A stretch of 43,992 nucleotides of DNA from positions 1 through 43,992 of the forward strand of contig JAKPXB010000012.1 in assembly GCA_029570375.1 (NCBI GenBank). Direction: 5' to 3'. The stretch is from Bacillota bacterium. GTDB lineage: Bacteria; Bacillota; Clostridia; Saccharofermentanales; DTU023. Both the position numbers and the translations under genes were made by a program. Shown here piece by piece: positions 25,085 through 34,179 of the stretch. The notes below the pieces were generated by a model. The model made no database searches and was not told where the DNA came from. It worked only from the letters and a program-made list of their open reading frames with translations. Each line of letters begins with the position of its first letter. The stretch's first letter is position 1.

Positions 25085-27553
25085 TTACCCTCCCACTTGA
25101 ATATCAGGCTGAGCAGGGGTAGTCGGCGTCACATCCTCGGGAGGACTTGTGTGGAGCGGACAGGGAATATTGGCGGCATTGTTTTTCAGCGAATCGAAAT
25201 ATTCCGTGATTTTTCTGGGGCAGTATTTCGTCGCCAGCTGACCGGATTCCGCGCAGACTACGCGCTTCACAACATTCTCAGACATTGTGAAGTTCTTAAC
25301 CTCCAGATTCTCATGGATCTGCTTCATGACATCCTGCCAGATCAGAATGGGACAGCGCGTGTCCGTCTTGTTGATCTCCGTGCGCCGTCCGTGCGCGTTG
25401 TCAAATCCGTACCATACAGCCGCCGTGTAATAAGGCGTGTAACCGGCAAACCACCTGTCGACGCGCTCATCGGATGTTCCCGTCTTCCCGGCCGCTTTCT
25501 GTTTGCCGAGCTTGGCATAAGGCCCGATCCAGTTCGCATTTTCCAGTGTGTCGACGAGAAGGTTCGTCATGATGTCCGCTGTTTCGGCAGAAAACACCTG
25601 GTCGAATTGGGGCTTGTGTTCGAGGAGCACATGGCCGTCGGCGTCGATGACGCGGGTGAACAGATAAGGCTTCGTGAACAGGCCGTGATTGGCAAGCGCC
25701 GTGTACGCTCCCGCCATCTGGACCGTGGTCATACCCTGCGCAAATCCGCCAATAGCTCCGGCGGGTTGTGGTTCGTTCATCCGGTCAATGCCCATCCGTT
25801 TCAGGTATGAGAGTCCGACGGCCGGCGTGAGCATTTGGGAATAAATTTCAACCGCTGTCGTATTAAGCGAGTTCCTCAGTGCGTAGCGCACTGTCACCGG
25901 CCCCATGTAGGAGCGGCTGTGGTTGAGCGGCCAGATTTTGTCGGGATGGCGCGGGTCGAGGTGTTTCGGCTCATCGATCAGAATCGTCGCGCCGGTGATC
26001 AGTCCCATATCCATCGCCGGTCCGTAGGCAATAATCGGCTTGATCGAGGAACCCGGCTGTCTGTAGGCCTGTGTTGCCCTGTTGAAAATCAGGTTTGTCT
26101 TCTTTTCGCCGAATCCGCCGACAAGCGCGACGATCTGTCCGAGAGAAGAGGGATCGTTCGAGATGACTGTTATACCGGCTTCAGGCATTTGGGGCATATC
26201 GGGGAGTTTGTCATAATTGACAGAGAACAGCTCTTTCTTTTTGAAACTCGCTTCTGCCATGTGTTGAATCGCGGGGTCGAGCGTTGTCTCGATCGTCAAT
26301 CCGTGCTGGAAGACAGCGACGTTGGCAAGCTGGCGGGAATACCCGCGCTGGATGATGAGCTGTTCGATGACCTCGTTGATGACAGCGTCAACAAAGTAGG
26401 AGTTCACCTGAACGTTTTCCCCTGATGTATCAACGGAACGGAAGTTGAGTTCCCTGTTGAGCGCTTCATCATATTCATTCTCGTTGATCTTGCCGATCTC
26501 AAGCATTTTTGCGAGGGTGATGCGCATGCGCCGCAGCGCGTTCCGCCGCCCATATTCTGTGGTAGGGTTGTAGATGGATGGAAGGTTCGGGATACCCGCG
26601 AGAAAAGCGCATTCGGCGAGGTCAAGTTCGGACACCTCTTTGCCGAAGTACGCTTTGGCGGCTGACTGAACGCCGACGTATCGGTTGCCCATGGGAACCA
26701 TATTGACAAATAGTTCCATGATTTCATCTTTTGAGAGTTTTTTCTCGAGATCGATGGCTCGTTCCCACTCCTGAATTTTCCTCTGCGCTGAACGCTCATC
26801 CGCCCCGGACATCATTTTGACAACCTGTTGGGTGATGGTTGATGCGCCGTGCGTGTCGCCGCCAAATGTGATAAAGATATTTCCTACGGCGTTTGCGATT
26901 CGTTTCGGATCAATGCCCTTATGCGTCTCAAAGCGCTCGTCTTCAATTGCGATAAAAGCGTCGTCGAGGTAAGTAGGCTTGACGACTGAAATGGGTACAT
27001 ATTCGCGCAGAATGTTCTGGGATCCGGTCAGAACAGCCGCCTGCTGGCCGTATCTGTCATATATATAAGTGGCGTCATATGTCTTTCTGACATCTACGAT
27101 TTCCAGCGGCTGCGCCGTCGAAACATAGCCTGACAGCAGGCCGAGTCCGGATCCGCCAAAAAAGGCGGTCGCGGCCAGGACAATCACGAGCACAATGAGA
27201 AGTCCTCTGCGGACGCCCGCCCAGATAGCCGCGGGCACAGACACAACAGCCATGCTGCGCGTTGGACGCCCGGTCGCACGTTTACGCAATACACGTCTGC
27301 TCTTTTTGTAACGGCGGCTGTTGAGAACAGCCTCGGGAAGCACAGACATTTCCCGCGGATCGGCGGCGCGCCCGCGGGCGAAAGCTGTCCGCTCCCCGCC
27401 GCGGTTCGGTTTCGGAGACGGTGCCTGCCTTGTCACTCTCGTCCGCTGAGACGCGGGTTCCTGATGAGAGTGCGCTCCCATCGGTGGACTGGGAGTTTCT
27501 GCGCGGCGCGGCGGACGATTCCCATGTGTGCGGTTTTGATTGTATTCGTTCAT
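25085..27553 (-). CDS. Class A penicillin-binding protein (transglycosylase/transpeptidase)
   Basis: This 822-residue bifunctional peptidoglycan synthase has a long basic, Pro/Arg-rich cytoplasmic segment (1-110) and a membrane helix (about 114-142). The GT51 domain follows, with catalytic Glu204 in IAIEDERFETHKG, then QQVVKMM and NMVPMGNRYVG. The transpeptidase has SxxK in GSSIKPIIAYGP, SxN in RNSLNTTAV and KTG in AAGKTGTSDERVDRW. The C-terminal end is proline- and threonine-rich. The start at 27553 is favoured over 27634 because GAGGG and AAAAGGG lie 3-12 nt upstream. It is the first gene of a minus-strand block with punA and mtaD. Confidence 0.94.
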   Translation of the reverse strand: MNEYNQNRTHGNRPPRRAETPSPPMGAHSHQEPASQRTRVTRQAPSPKPNRGGERTAFARGRAADPREMSVLPEAVLNSRRYKKSRRVLRKRATGRPTRSMAVVSVPAAIWAGVRRGLLIVLVIVLAATAFFGGSGLGLLSGYVSTAQPLEIVDVRKTYDATYIYDRYGQQAAVLTGSQNILREYVPISVVKPTYLDDAFIAIEDERFETHKGIDPKRIANAVGNIFITFGGDTHGASTITQQVVKMMSGADERSAQRKIQEWERAIDLEKKLSKDEIMELFVNMVPMGNRYVGVQSAAKAYFGKEVSELDLAECAFLAGIPNLPSIYNPTTEYGRRNALRRMRITLAKMLEIGKINENEYDEALNRELNFRSVDTSGENVQVNSYFVDAVINEVIEQLIIQRGYSRQLANVAVFQHGLTIETTLDPAIQHMAEASFKKKELFSVNYDKLPDMPQMPEAGITVISNDPSSLGQIVALVGGFGEKKTNLIFNRATQAYRQPGSSIKPIIAYGPAMDMGLITGATILIDEPKHLDPRHPDKIWPLNHSRSYMGPVTVRYALRNSLNTTAVEIYSQMLTPAVGLSYLKRMGIDRMNEPQPAGAIGGFAQGMTTVQMAGAYTALANHGLFTKPYLFTRVIDADGHVLLEHKPQFDQVFSAETADIMTNLLVDTLENANWIGPYAKLGKQKAAGKTGTSDERVDRWFAGYTPYYTAAVWYGFDNAHGRRTEINKTDTRCPILIWQDVMKQIHENLEVKNFTMSENVVKRVVCAESGQLATKYCPRKITEYFDSLKNNAANIPCPLHTSPPEDVTPTTPAQPDIQVGG

Positions 27554-27705
27554 CTGCCCTTTTCCCTCGAGAAGTTGTAAGCCGATTCCCCTGTATTTTA
27601 CCACACGCCGCGCGGGTGCTCTCTCCCGTAACATCCCGCCCTGTCAGCCGCTTCGCGTCGGGGCAGCCTCTCCGGTGGCAGGTGACTCGCACGTCTCGGA
27701 ATCAA

Positions 27706-27729
27706 TTCAAGTCACACCATTCACTTGAA
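27706..27729. promoter_or_regulatory. Inverted repeat, candidate operator
   Basis: TTCAAGT (27706-27712) and ACTTGAA (27723-27729) are exact inverted repeats separated by 10 nt. The second arm overlaps a possible -35 box TTGAAA (27725-27730) with a poor -10 (TAGTGT, 27748-27753). It lies in the 285-nt gap between the divergent PBP and DUF4234 genes. No binding protein can be named. Confidence 0.35.
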
Positions 27730-27838
27730 AACGTTCCCGCTTTCGTTTAGTGTAAAACTATCTGGCGGGAGAGCCGGCACGGCCACGCAGCGAGCGGATC
27801 TTCCGTCCTTACGTTCATTGAAAGAAGAGGTGATCGCC

Positions 27839-28447
27839 ATGAAAAACTGTCCGAATGGACACGCTGTTCCCGACAGTGCTGTGTTCTGTACAACTTGCGG
27901 AGCACGGCTCGCCGCGGCCCCTCCGCCGGCCGGCCAGCCGGCAGCGCCGCAGTATGTACATACCGACTCGTACCAGTCAGAGCCGCCTGGCCAGCCGTAC
28001 CAACAACCCCCTTACCAACAGGCGCCGCCGTATCAGCAGCCGCCGTATCAGCAGCCGCCCTACGGGGGGCAGCAGGGCTTGCCGCTGACCGGATTCCGCG
28101 GCACCATCCGTTCACCGGGTACGGTTATTGTGCTGACGATTTTTACATGCGGCATCTACGGGCTGATCTGGCTCTATTCCATATCGAAAGAGATCAACGC
28201 CGTGCTGGGGTATGAAGCGACCAAGCCGCATTACTCACTAATAGGAATACTGTGTTTTATCTTCACGTATCTTCTGTGGTCGCAGGTAGACAACGCCATG
28301 GTTGAGATTGACCGCAAGAGAGGGATTCACACGGAGAATAAGTTCCTCACGTGGATCATTCTCAGTATTTTGCTTGGCATCGGTATCTTTATCATGGAAT
28401 ACGATGTCCAGTCACGCCTGAACGCGCTTTACGAAGGGCGTTTCTGA
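27839..28447 (+). CDS. Zinc-ribbon DUF4234 membrane protein
   Basis: This 202-residue protein starts with a zinc ribbon (CPNGH...FCTTCGARL, residues 4-25). A Pro/Gln/Tyr-rich linker with repeated QQPPY units follows to about residue 85, then a DUF4234 domain with hydrophobic helices (VIVLTIFTCGIYGLIWLY; YSLIGILCFIFTYLLW; WIILSILLGIGIFIMEY). The function of DUF4234 is unknown. The start at 27839 follows AGAGG by 8 nt; an earlier in-frame start at 27725 would add 38 unlikely residues. It converges with the DUF2752 gene, whose stop lies only 22 nt away. The linker contains a 15-nt tandem repeat. Confidence 0.88.
   Translation: MKNCPNGHAVPDSAVFCTTCGARLAAAPPPAGQPAAPQYVHTDSYQSEPPGQPYQQPPYQQAPPYQQPPYQQPPYGGQQGLPLTGFRGTIRSPGTVIVLTIFTCGIYGLIWLYSISKEINAVLGYEATKPHYSLIGILCFIFTYLLWSQVDNAMVEIDRKRGIHTENKFLTWIILSILLGIGIFIMEYDVQSRLNALYEGRF
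28028..28057 (+). repeat. 15-nt tandem repeat inside DUF4234 linker
   Basis: CCGTATCAGCAGCCG occurs twice in tandem (28028-28042 and 28043-28057), with a diverged copy just upstream (from about 28013). It encodes PYQQP repeats. Such in-frame repeats can change in number by slippage, altering linker length without breaking the frame. Confidence 0.8.
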
Positions 28448-28469
28448 TACGGAAAGCCGTTCATGCCGC

Positions 28470-29150
28470 TCAACGCGAAAAGGCTTCACGGATAATGGAG
28501 ATCAGACGCCCCCATACAGAATGGTGGTTATAGACCATCGGCTCGGTGTGGGGGAAATACAGGATCATCCGGATGAGATAGACAATCAGATACAGCGCTG
28601 CCAGTGATAATAAAACGGCATCCAACGCGCGTGAAGAAAGAGGCAGGCGGAGTTCTTTGCCTCTTTTTTTCATGATAAAACGCGCGGTTATGAAGAGGAA
28701 GGCTGTCAGAAAAGAGAACAGCGTGATGAAGATGAGGGGGTGCATACGGAGCGCTTCTCCGATTTTCCCCTCAAATAAGAGCAGAGCTGCCCGCGTGCTG
28801 CCGCAGCCTGCGCAGGGGATGCCGAATACGGACGAAAAGAAACAGGATGAACCGAAAAATTCGATGAGCCCCATCAGGAATATCGTGAACAGCAGGAGAT
28901 ACTTCCATTTGTTTTTTTGCCGCTTCCCGCTCTCAGAGCTGTCTGAATGACCGCATGAAGCGTTCATCTCCCGGTTCATGTCAGCCGTTTCCGTTTCTTC
29001 TGCGCGATTCGCGGTTCTGTGATGATTTGCCTGAAGACTGTCCGGCTCTGCCAAACCTGTATGGACTGAATCAAGCGAGCCGCGTGCGCGATCCGGCGGA
29101 AAGGAAGGCTCCGGCGTGTTGTAATCGCTGTCACTTGTTGTCTCTGGCAC
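28470..29150 (-). CDS. DUF2752 membrane protein
   Basis: This 226-residue protein has a long hydrophilic N-terminal segment (about 1-80, rich in Ser, Glu, Asp and Thr) followed by a DUF2752 domain. Its hallmark is GIPCAGCGSTRAALLL, with hydrophobic helices on both sides and ending in MVYNHHSVWG. Function is unknown. The GTG at 29150 has GGGAG 9 nt upstream; an internal ATG at residue 58 is an alternative start that would remove most of the disordered part. It follows the ABC gene by 43 nt on the same strand, so it is likely the last gene of that operon. Confidence 0.85.
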   Translation of the reverse strand: MPETTSDSDYNTPEPSFPPDRARGSLDSVHTGLAEPDSLQANHHRTANRAEETETADMNREMNASCGHSDSSESGKRQKNKWKYLLLFTIFLMGLIEFFGSSCFFSSVFGIPCAGCGSTRAALLLFEGKIGEALRMHPLIFITLFSFLTAFLFITARFIMKKRGKELRLPLSSRALDAVLLSLAALYLIVYLIRMILYFPHTEPMVYNHHSVWGRLISIIREAFSR

Positions 29151-29193
29151 CGCTGTTTTCTCCCGTCAGACGAACCGTCTTTTCACACGAACT

Positions 29194-30972
29194 TTATCCC
29201 GCCTGCCGCGTCTGTGTTTCAACCATATGCGCGAACAGGCCGCCCTGCGCCAGCAGCTCCGCATGTGATCCCGCTTCGACAATCTCACCCTGATCCAAAA
29301 CATAGATCATGCTCGCGTGGCGGATTGTCGACAGCCTGTGCGCGATGATCAGTGTCGTCCGGCCTTTTGATAACCGCTCGATGCCGCGCTGGATGATGTC
29401 CTCCGTCTCCGTGTCGATGTGCGATGTCGCCTCGTCGAGGATAAGGATGGTCGGGTTCTGAGCGAGCGCCCGGGCGAAGGAGATAAGCTGGCGTTCGCCG
29501 GCGGAAAATTCATTTCCACGTTCCCTGACCGCTGTTTTTACGCCTTCGGGCAGGTGTGCGAGGAAAGCTCCCCCGCCCACTTCGATAAGAGCGCGGCGCG
29601 CGTCTTCAGAGCTGAGCCAGGGGCGGTTGAGGGTTATATTCGACTCGACAGTCCCCGTGAACAGGAAGGGCTCCTGCGTAACGATCGCCATATGGCTCCT
29701 GATGGATTTCCTGTTCAGTTCCGACAGGTCTTTACCGTCGATAAGCACACGTCCGCTGTCCGGCTGATAGAAAGAGAAGAGAAGGTTCATCACCGTTGAT
29801 TTGCCGGCGCCGGTCTGTCCGACAAAGGCAGCGGTCATTCCCTTCGGGACATCAAAGCTGACATTGTGAAGGATAATTTCATCTTCCTTGTACGAGAAGG
29901 TGACGTTTTCGAAGGCTACCCTGCCCTCGATTTGGTCGACAGGAATTCCGTCATCCGCCAGAGCTTCCCTGTCGAGCAGCTCGAAGATATGATCCGCGGC
30001 GCCGCGCGCGCGCTCAAGGTTCCCCAGGTGCTGCATCGCGCGGTTCATCTGAGCGAAGAACCGTATCATATAGTCGATAAACAAGTAAAGGTGGCCGATC
30101 GGCACAATGCTTAACTCAAGAATGTTTCCCAGACCGAAATAAAGCAGGGCGAAACAGAGCATGAGATAGTTCATCGAGTCTGCCGCGTTGTGGCCGCTGT
30201 AAGAATGCAGCCGCGTCATGCCAAGTCCGTACCGGAAGACATCATCGTTGATCCGGCCGTACAGATCGTACATGGACCGCTCCCGGTTCAGGGACTGAAT
30301 CACTTCGATTCCCTGAATGTTCTCATTCATGCTCGCGTTCAGACGACTGAGGCCCCTTCTGGCTTTCCTGCTATAAAGGAGCGATTTGCGCTGGAAATCA
30401 CGGAACAGAAAAAACAGAAAGGGGAATGAGACAGACGCGATGAGGAACAGGCGCCAGTCGACTGACAACAATCCTAACAAAATGCCGATTGCGAAGACAC
30501 CCGCCATCGTAAGCTGTGACAAGACCGTGGTGAAAAAAATGCGAACGGCTTTCGTGTCGTTCGTAATCCTTGAGACGACTGTTCCCGCCGCGAGCGTATC
30601 AAAATACGAGACCGGCATATTCTGAACATGGTTCATGACCTCCCGCTGCATGACCACGGAGATGCGGTTGGCGGCCGTCTGGTTGGAAATGGCTGCCGTA
30701 TAGCGGGTGACGAGAGACAACATCACGGACAGCGCGTACAAAACGATGATCCACGTGAACACCTTGTAATCGCGCGCGCCGATTCCGGCCACTAATTCAC
30801 CATCGAGGAGACGTGAGATCAGATAGGGGCCGGCGAGATCAAGCCCGACAGTCAGGACAGTCAGAATGATGCCGCACGAAAGAGGTCCTCCCGCGTATTT
30901 CGCGTACTTAAACAGGCGCGCGAAGCTCGCTCTCGATTTCGTGTTTTCCACAGTGTTGACATTCTCTGCCAT
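29194..30972 (-). CDS. ABC exporter half-transporter, catalytic-site subunit (second system)
   Basis: The 592-residue protein has a six-helix exporter membrane domain and a nucleotide-binding domain with Walker A GQTGAGKST, Walker B TILILDEATSHID (catalytic Glu514) and switch histidine LIIAHRLSTI. The signature is FSAGE in place of LSGGQ. This change is expected in the subunit whose signature faces the degenerate site of the partner. The ATG overlaps the partner stop by 1 nt and AGGAGG lies 7 nt upstream. Heterodimeric exporters of this type move drugs, lipids or peptides; the substrate is not evident. Confidence 0.93.
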   Translation of the reverse strand: MAENVNTVENTKSRASFARLFKYAKYAGGPLSCGIILTVLTVGLDLAGPYLISRLLDGELVAGIGARDYKVFTWIIVLYALSVMLSLVTRYTAAISNQTAANRISVVMQREVMNHVQNMPVSYFDTLAAGTVVSRITNDTKAVRIFFTTVLSQLTMAGVFAIGILLGLLSVDWRLFLIASVSFPFLFFLFRDFQRKSLLYSRKARRGLSRLNASMNENIQGIEVIQSLNRERSMYDLYGRINDDVFRYGLGMTRLHSYSGHNAADSMNYLMLCFALLYFGLGNILELSIVPIGHLYLFIDYMIRFFAQMNRAMQHLGNLERARGAADHIFELLDREALADDGIPVDQIEGRVAFENVTFSYKEDEIILHNVSFDVPKGMTAAFVGQTGAGKSTVMNLLFSFYQPDSGRVLIDGKDLSELNRKSIRSHMAIVTQEPFLFTGTVESNITLNRPWLSSEDARRALIEVGGGAFLAHLPEGVKTAVRERGNEFSAGERQLISFARALAQNPTILILDEATSHIDTETEDIIQRGIERLSKGRTTLIIAHRLSTIRHASMIYVLDQGEIVEAGSHAELLAQGGLFAHMVETQTRQAG

Positions 30973-32909
30973 CAGCGAGCCTCCTTTCTCCTGGCGGTCG
31001 ATGCCTCCTCAACCTGCTGTTTTTCGTACTGTTCGCGATACCAGCCGTCCTGCGCCATCAGCTCGTCATGCGTCCCGCGCGCCGCGATACAGCCGTTCTC
31101 AAGTACGAGAATCAGATCGGCGTCCCGGATGGCAGACAGTCTGTGCGAACTCACAAGCGTTGTCTTGCCGGCTCGCTCGCGGGCGAGTGAGGCCAGAACA
31201 TTCTTTTCGGTGATCGCGTCAACCGCCGACAGGCAGTCGTCGAGAATCAGGACTTCCGGGTCGGCAAGAAGTGCCCGCGCGATTGAAATCCGTTGTTTTT
31301 GTCCTCCGGAGAGAGCGATGCCCTGTTCACCTGTCAGTGTGTCCAGCCCCTGCGGCAGATATTCGATGTCCTTGCCGAAATCGGCGATCGCGATCGCCCG
31401 GTCCAGTGTTTCGCGCGGTACAGGCAGGGGGTCGGTTTTCTCCTCATACCTGCTTTCGACCGTGTTCACAATAGCGCCGTAGCGGCTCTTCCAGAACGCC
31501 TGTTCCTCTGAGCGCTCCTTTTCGCTTAGCGGCCAGTCTTCCCGTTGGAGATTGGCGCCGAGCAGAATATTCTCAAGCACAGTGAGGGAGAACAGCGTGC
31601 TCTCCTGTGGCACATAACCGATGCGCCGGCGGATGCTTCTTCTGTCATAGAGGCGGATAGGCAGGCCGTTGATACGCAGCCTTTCAGCGGGCGGCGGCAG
31701 CGAATCTTCGTGCGGCGCTGACAGCATGTCGGCTTCCTGGGGATAAAAACGCAGGAGCTGTTTGAGGAGAGCTGTCTTGCCGGAACCCACTCGCCCCACG
31801 ACTCCGAGAGTCATTCCTTCCTTGACGGTAAATGTCAGGTCCTTCAGCATTCGCTCATTCTGGCCCGGCCACGAAAAAGAAAAATGATCGAAAGTGATGT
31901 CGCCGATTTTCCCGCAGTTGATCGCGTTGGAGGGATCGGCGATTTCTTCGCGCCAGTCCCATATTTCATGTACGCGCTCCATGGAAGCCGCCCCCTGCTG
32001 GGATACGTTGATAAATTCACCCATGGCGATCATGGGCCAGGAGAGCATGCCGAGATAGAAAACATGTGCCATCAGCTGCCCGGGTGTGATGGTTTCCGAT
32101 TTGATTAACCCGGCGCCGACGATCATCGCAATCACGAAAGAGGCGCCCTGTATGAGACGTGACGCGGGCATGAACAGGGCGTCCAGTTTCGCTACTTTGA
32201 GATTCTGTCTGTACAGGTGTTTCGCGCGCGCCTTGAAAGCCCCCATCTCCTGCTCTTCCATGACGAAGGCGCGAACCACGCGGACTCCCTGAATATTCTC
32301 CAGGACGCGGTCATTCATCTCGTCAAACGCCTGCTGCGCCAGATCATATTCTCTGTAAAGATGTTTCCCAATCAGACTCGAAAAGAGAATAAGCAGGGGA
32401 TAGGGGAGGACGGTCAGCAGTGTCAGCTGCCAGGATCCGCTGATAGCCATCATCAGGATGATAGCCGTCTGGTACAGCGTCGAGTCAAAGAGCAGCATCA
32501 CGCCAAAACTCGCCATCTCACCGATGGAGCTGACATCGTTGGTTGATTTTCCCATCAGACTCCCTGTCGAGTGCGCCAGGAAAAAAGGAGCGTTTTGATT
32601 CAGAATTTTAGTAATTGTCTTCTGGCGGGCGACGAGTTCAGCGACATCATAAGCTTTGATCAGATAATAGGACCAAATATATCCTGTAACGTAATAAAGG
32701 GCTGTCAACGCGAGAAGTATTCCGACATACGTCAGGAGAGAGGCGACAGTCAGTTCATTTCCAATGATTTTGTCCGCGACGAAGCCGGCCAGCCACGGCG
32801 GAGCAATCGCGACTGCGTATGACAGAGAGACAGCGGTGATAGCGGCCAGGTATTCCCTGGTGTACCGTTCCGTCAGCCATTGAAATTGATTTATCAGTTT
32901 TTTCAGCAT
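30972..32909 (-). CDS. ABC exporter half-transporter, degenerate-site subunit (second system)
   Basis: The 645-residue protein pairs with the next gene. Its membrane domain covers about residues 1-310. The nucleotide-binding domain has Walker A GRVGSGKTALL, canonical signature LSGGQKQ and Walker B VLILDDCLSAVD, where Asp558 replaces the catalytic glutamate; the switch His is kept (VSSHRLSAI). An insertion of roughly 40-60 residues, rich in charged residues, lies between Walker A and the signature (around SEKERSEEQAFWKSRYGAIV), which makes it longer than usual. AAAGGAG lies 15 nt upstream of the ATG, with a short palindrome GGAACAGGTTCC in between. Confidence 0.92.
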   Translation of the reverse strand: MLKKLINQFQWLTERYTREYLAAITAVSLSYAVAIAPPWLAGFVADKIIGNELTVASLLTYVGILLALTALYYVTGYIWSYYLIKAYDVAELVARQKTITKILNQNAPFFLAHSTGSLMGKSTNDVSSIGEMASFGVMLLFDSTLYQTAIILMMAISGSWQLTLLTVLPYPLLILFSSLIGKHLYREYDLAQQAFDEMNDRVLENIQGVRVVRAFVMEEQEMGAFKARAKHLYRQNLKVAKLDALFMPASRLIQGASFVIAMIVGAGLIKSETITPGQLMAHVFYLGMLSWPMIAMGEFINVSQQGAASMERVHEIWDWREEIADPSNAINCGKIGDITFDHFSFSWPGQNERMLKDLTFTVKEGMTLGVVGRVGSGKTALLKQLLRFYPQEADMLSAPHEDSLPPPAERLRINGLPIRLYDRRSIRRRIGYVPQESTLFSLTVLENILLGANLQREDWPLSEKERSEEQAFWKSRYGAIVNTVESRYEEKTDPLPVPRETLDRAIAIADFGKDIEYLPQGLDTLTGEQGIALSGGQKQRISIARALLADPEVLILDDCLSAVDAITEKNVLASLARERAGKTTLVSSHRLSAIRDADLILVLENGCIAARGTHDELMAQDGWYREQYEKQQVEEASTARRKEAR

Positions 32910-32966
32910 GGAACAGGTTCCTGTCTCCTTTGATTCTACCCTGATTCGTATAAAAATCCTTTATCT

Positions 32967-32996
32967 TTTATACCAGTCCACGCTGCGGGAGGTCAA
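32967..32996 (-). promoter_or_regulatory. Promoter of the second ABC exporter operon
   Basis: On the minus strand TTGACC (32996-32991) and TATAAA (32972-32967) are 18 bp apart, and TGG directly before the -10 makes it an extended -10 element. Transcription would start about 50 nt upstream of the ABC start codon at 32909. Confidence 0.65.
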
Positions 32997-33075
32997 TCGG
33001 CCGAACACCGGCATATGGCGCGGCGGTAACATATGTTTGCGATCGAAAAGATCAGCCTGCTGCTGTCGGGAAGAT

Positions 33076-34062
33076 CTAAGCCGAAAACGGAAGGAATCGT
33101 GACAAAGCCGCCATGGTGGAGAAAATACCCGCAAACATGATGATCGAAAGATACACAAACTGCCACGTGCGGTTTTCATCAAGCCGCGTCAGCGAAGCGA
33201 CCTGCCGCGCATGGATAAGTACACTGAAGACAATTCCCATCAAGGCGAGAGTGATTCCGAACAGCGCATTCCCCGTGAGGAGGGAGGGCAGGGAGAGCGC
33301 GAGAAGAAGCGTCAGGTATTGCCAGGATACTTTCCCGACAGCGAGAGCGTGTGAAAACGGGAGGCCGCGCTGACGGTAGAGGAAACGCGCGATCAGCCAC
33401 ATCGTCAGCGTGAAGACCAGGATCACCGCGGCGACGGCGAGAAGCCCGGTCAGCCATGACAAGGCGAAATAACTGAAGTCCGCTTTAACGGCGGACGCCG
33501 TCTCCGGTGAAGCCGACAACAGCCGGTTTAAACTCAAGTAATGAATACCCGACAGCACAGCTGAAGAGGCGAGCCAGCAGGTATGGGAAACTGTCCAGTC
33601 TGTTCCCAGCGATTGGCGCATGACCTCGGCGGGACTCGCGAAAAAACGGATAAAACCGGCTGCGAGCGCAGCGGTGTCAGCGCGCGGGCGCCTGGTTCCC
33701 CGGCCAAAAGGCGGGTGAGTATAAGTGCCGCCGGCATGGCTGTTCCGCTCAAAAGCCGCTCGTCGCGCTGCCGTTTCTTGTTTCTCCCGCCGCTTCCTGT
33801 CGCGGCGGGCGGACCATGTCTCTCTCCGGGTTCCGGATCGCTGTTCGGTCGCGTCAGGGGTATTACCGCCGACAGGCTGTTCCCGTTGACGGGTACGGGC
33901 GTCGCCCGGAGGCGGCGAACCGGCGGTTCTGTCGGTGGCGGTGTCATACCAGGCCGAAGATGATGAAGCATAACTCGTGTCTGAAGCTGACGCACGCTCA
34001 CGGCAGTGGCACTTTTCGCCCTGCTCCAGCTGCCGTCCGCAGTAAAAGCAATATCTCGCCAT
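33076..34062 (-). CDS. Zinc-ribbon membrane protein, Yip1-like
   Basis: This 328-residue protein begins with a zinc ribbon (YCFYCGRQLEQGEKCHC, residues 4-20). A disordered Arg/Ser/Thr-rich segment reaches about residue 125, then a membrane domain resembles the Yip1 family, with about five hydrophobic helices (for example LAVAAVILVFTLTMWLIARF and YLTLLLALSLPSLLTGNALF). AAAGGAAG precedes the ATG. Its function is unknown. It lies upstream of the second ABC operon on the same strand, but that operon has its own promoter in the 166-nt gap. Confidence 0.8.
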   Translation of the reverse strand: MARYCFYCGRQLEQGEKCHCRERASASDTSYASSSSAWYDTATDRTAGSPPPGDARTRQREQPVGGNTPDATEQRSGTRRETWSARRDRKRREKQETAARRAAFERNSHAGGTYTHPPFGRGTRRPRADTAALAAGFIRFFASPAEVMRQSLGTDWTVSHTCWLASSAVLSGIHYLSLNRLLSASPETASAVKADFSYFALSWLTGLLAVAAVILVFTLTMWLIARFLYRQRGLPFSHALAVGKVSWQYLTLLLALSLPSLLTGNALFGITLALMGIVFSVLIHARQVASLTRLDENRTWQFVYLSIIMFAGIFSTMAALSRFLPFSA

Positions 34063-34179
34063 ACCGCTTCCTTTCTTAACCCCTCACAGGCTCGGAATTT
34101 AACCGTATTCACGCGTTCGGCTTTACTCTAACGCGAAGATGTTAAAATAATGTGGCATAAATGAAAAAGGAGTGCCACA

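Noticed and set aside
28028-28057. CRISPR-like repeat
   Set aside because: The repeats are 15 nt, adjacent without spacers, and in frame within a protein linker.
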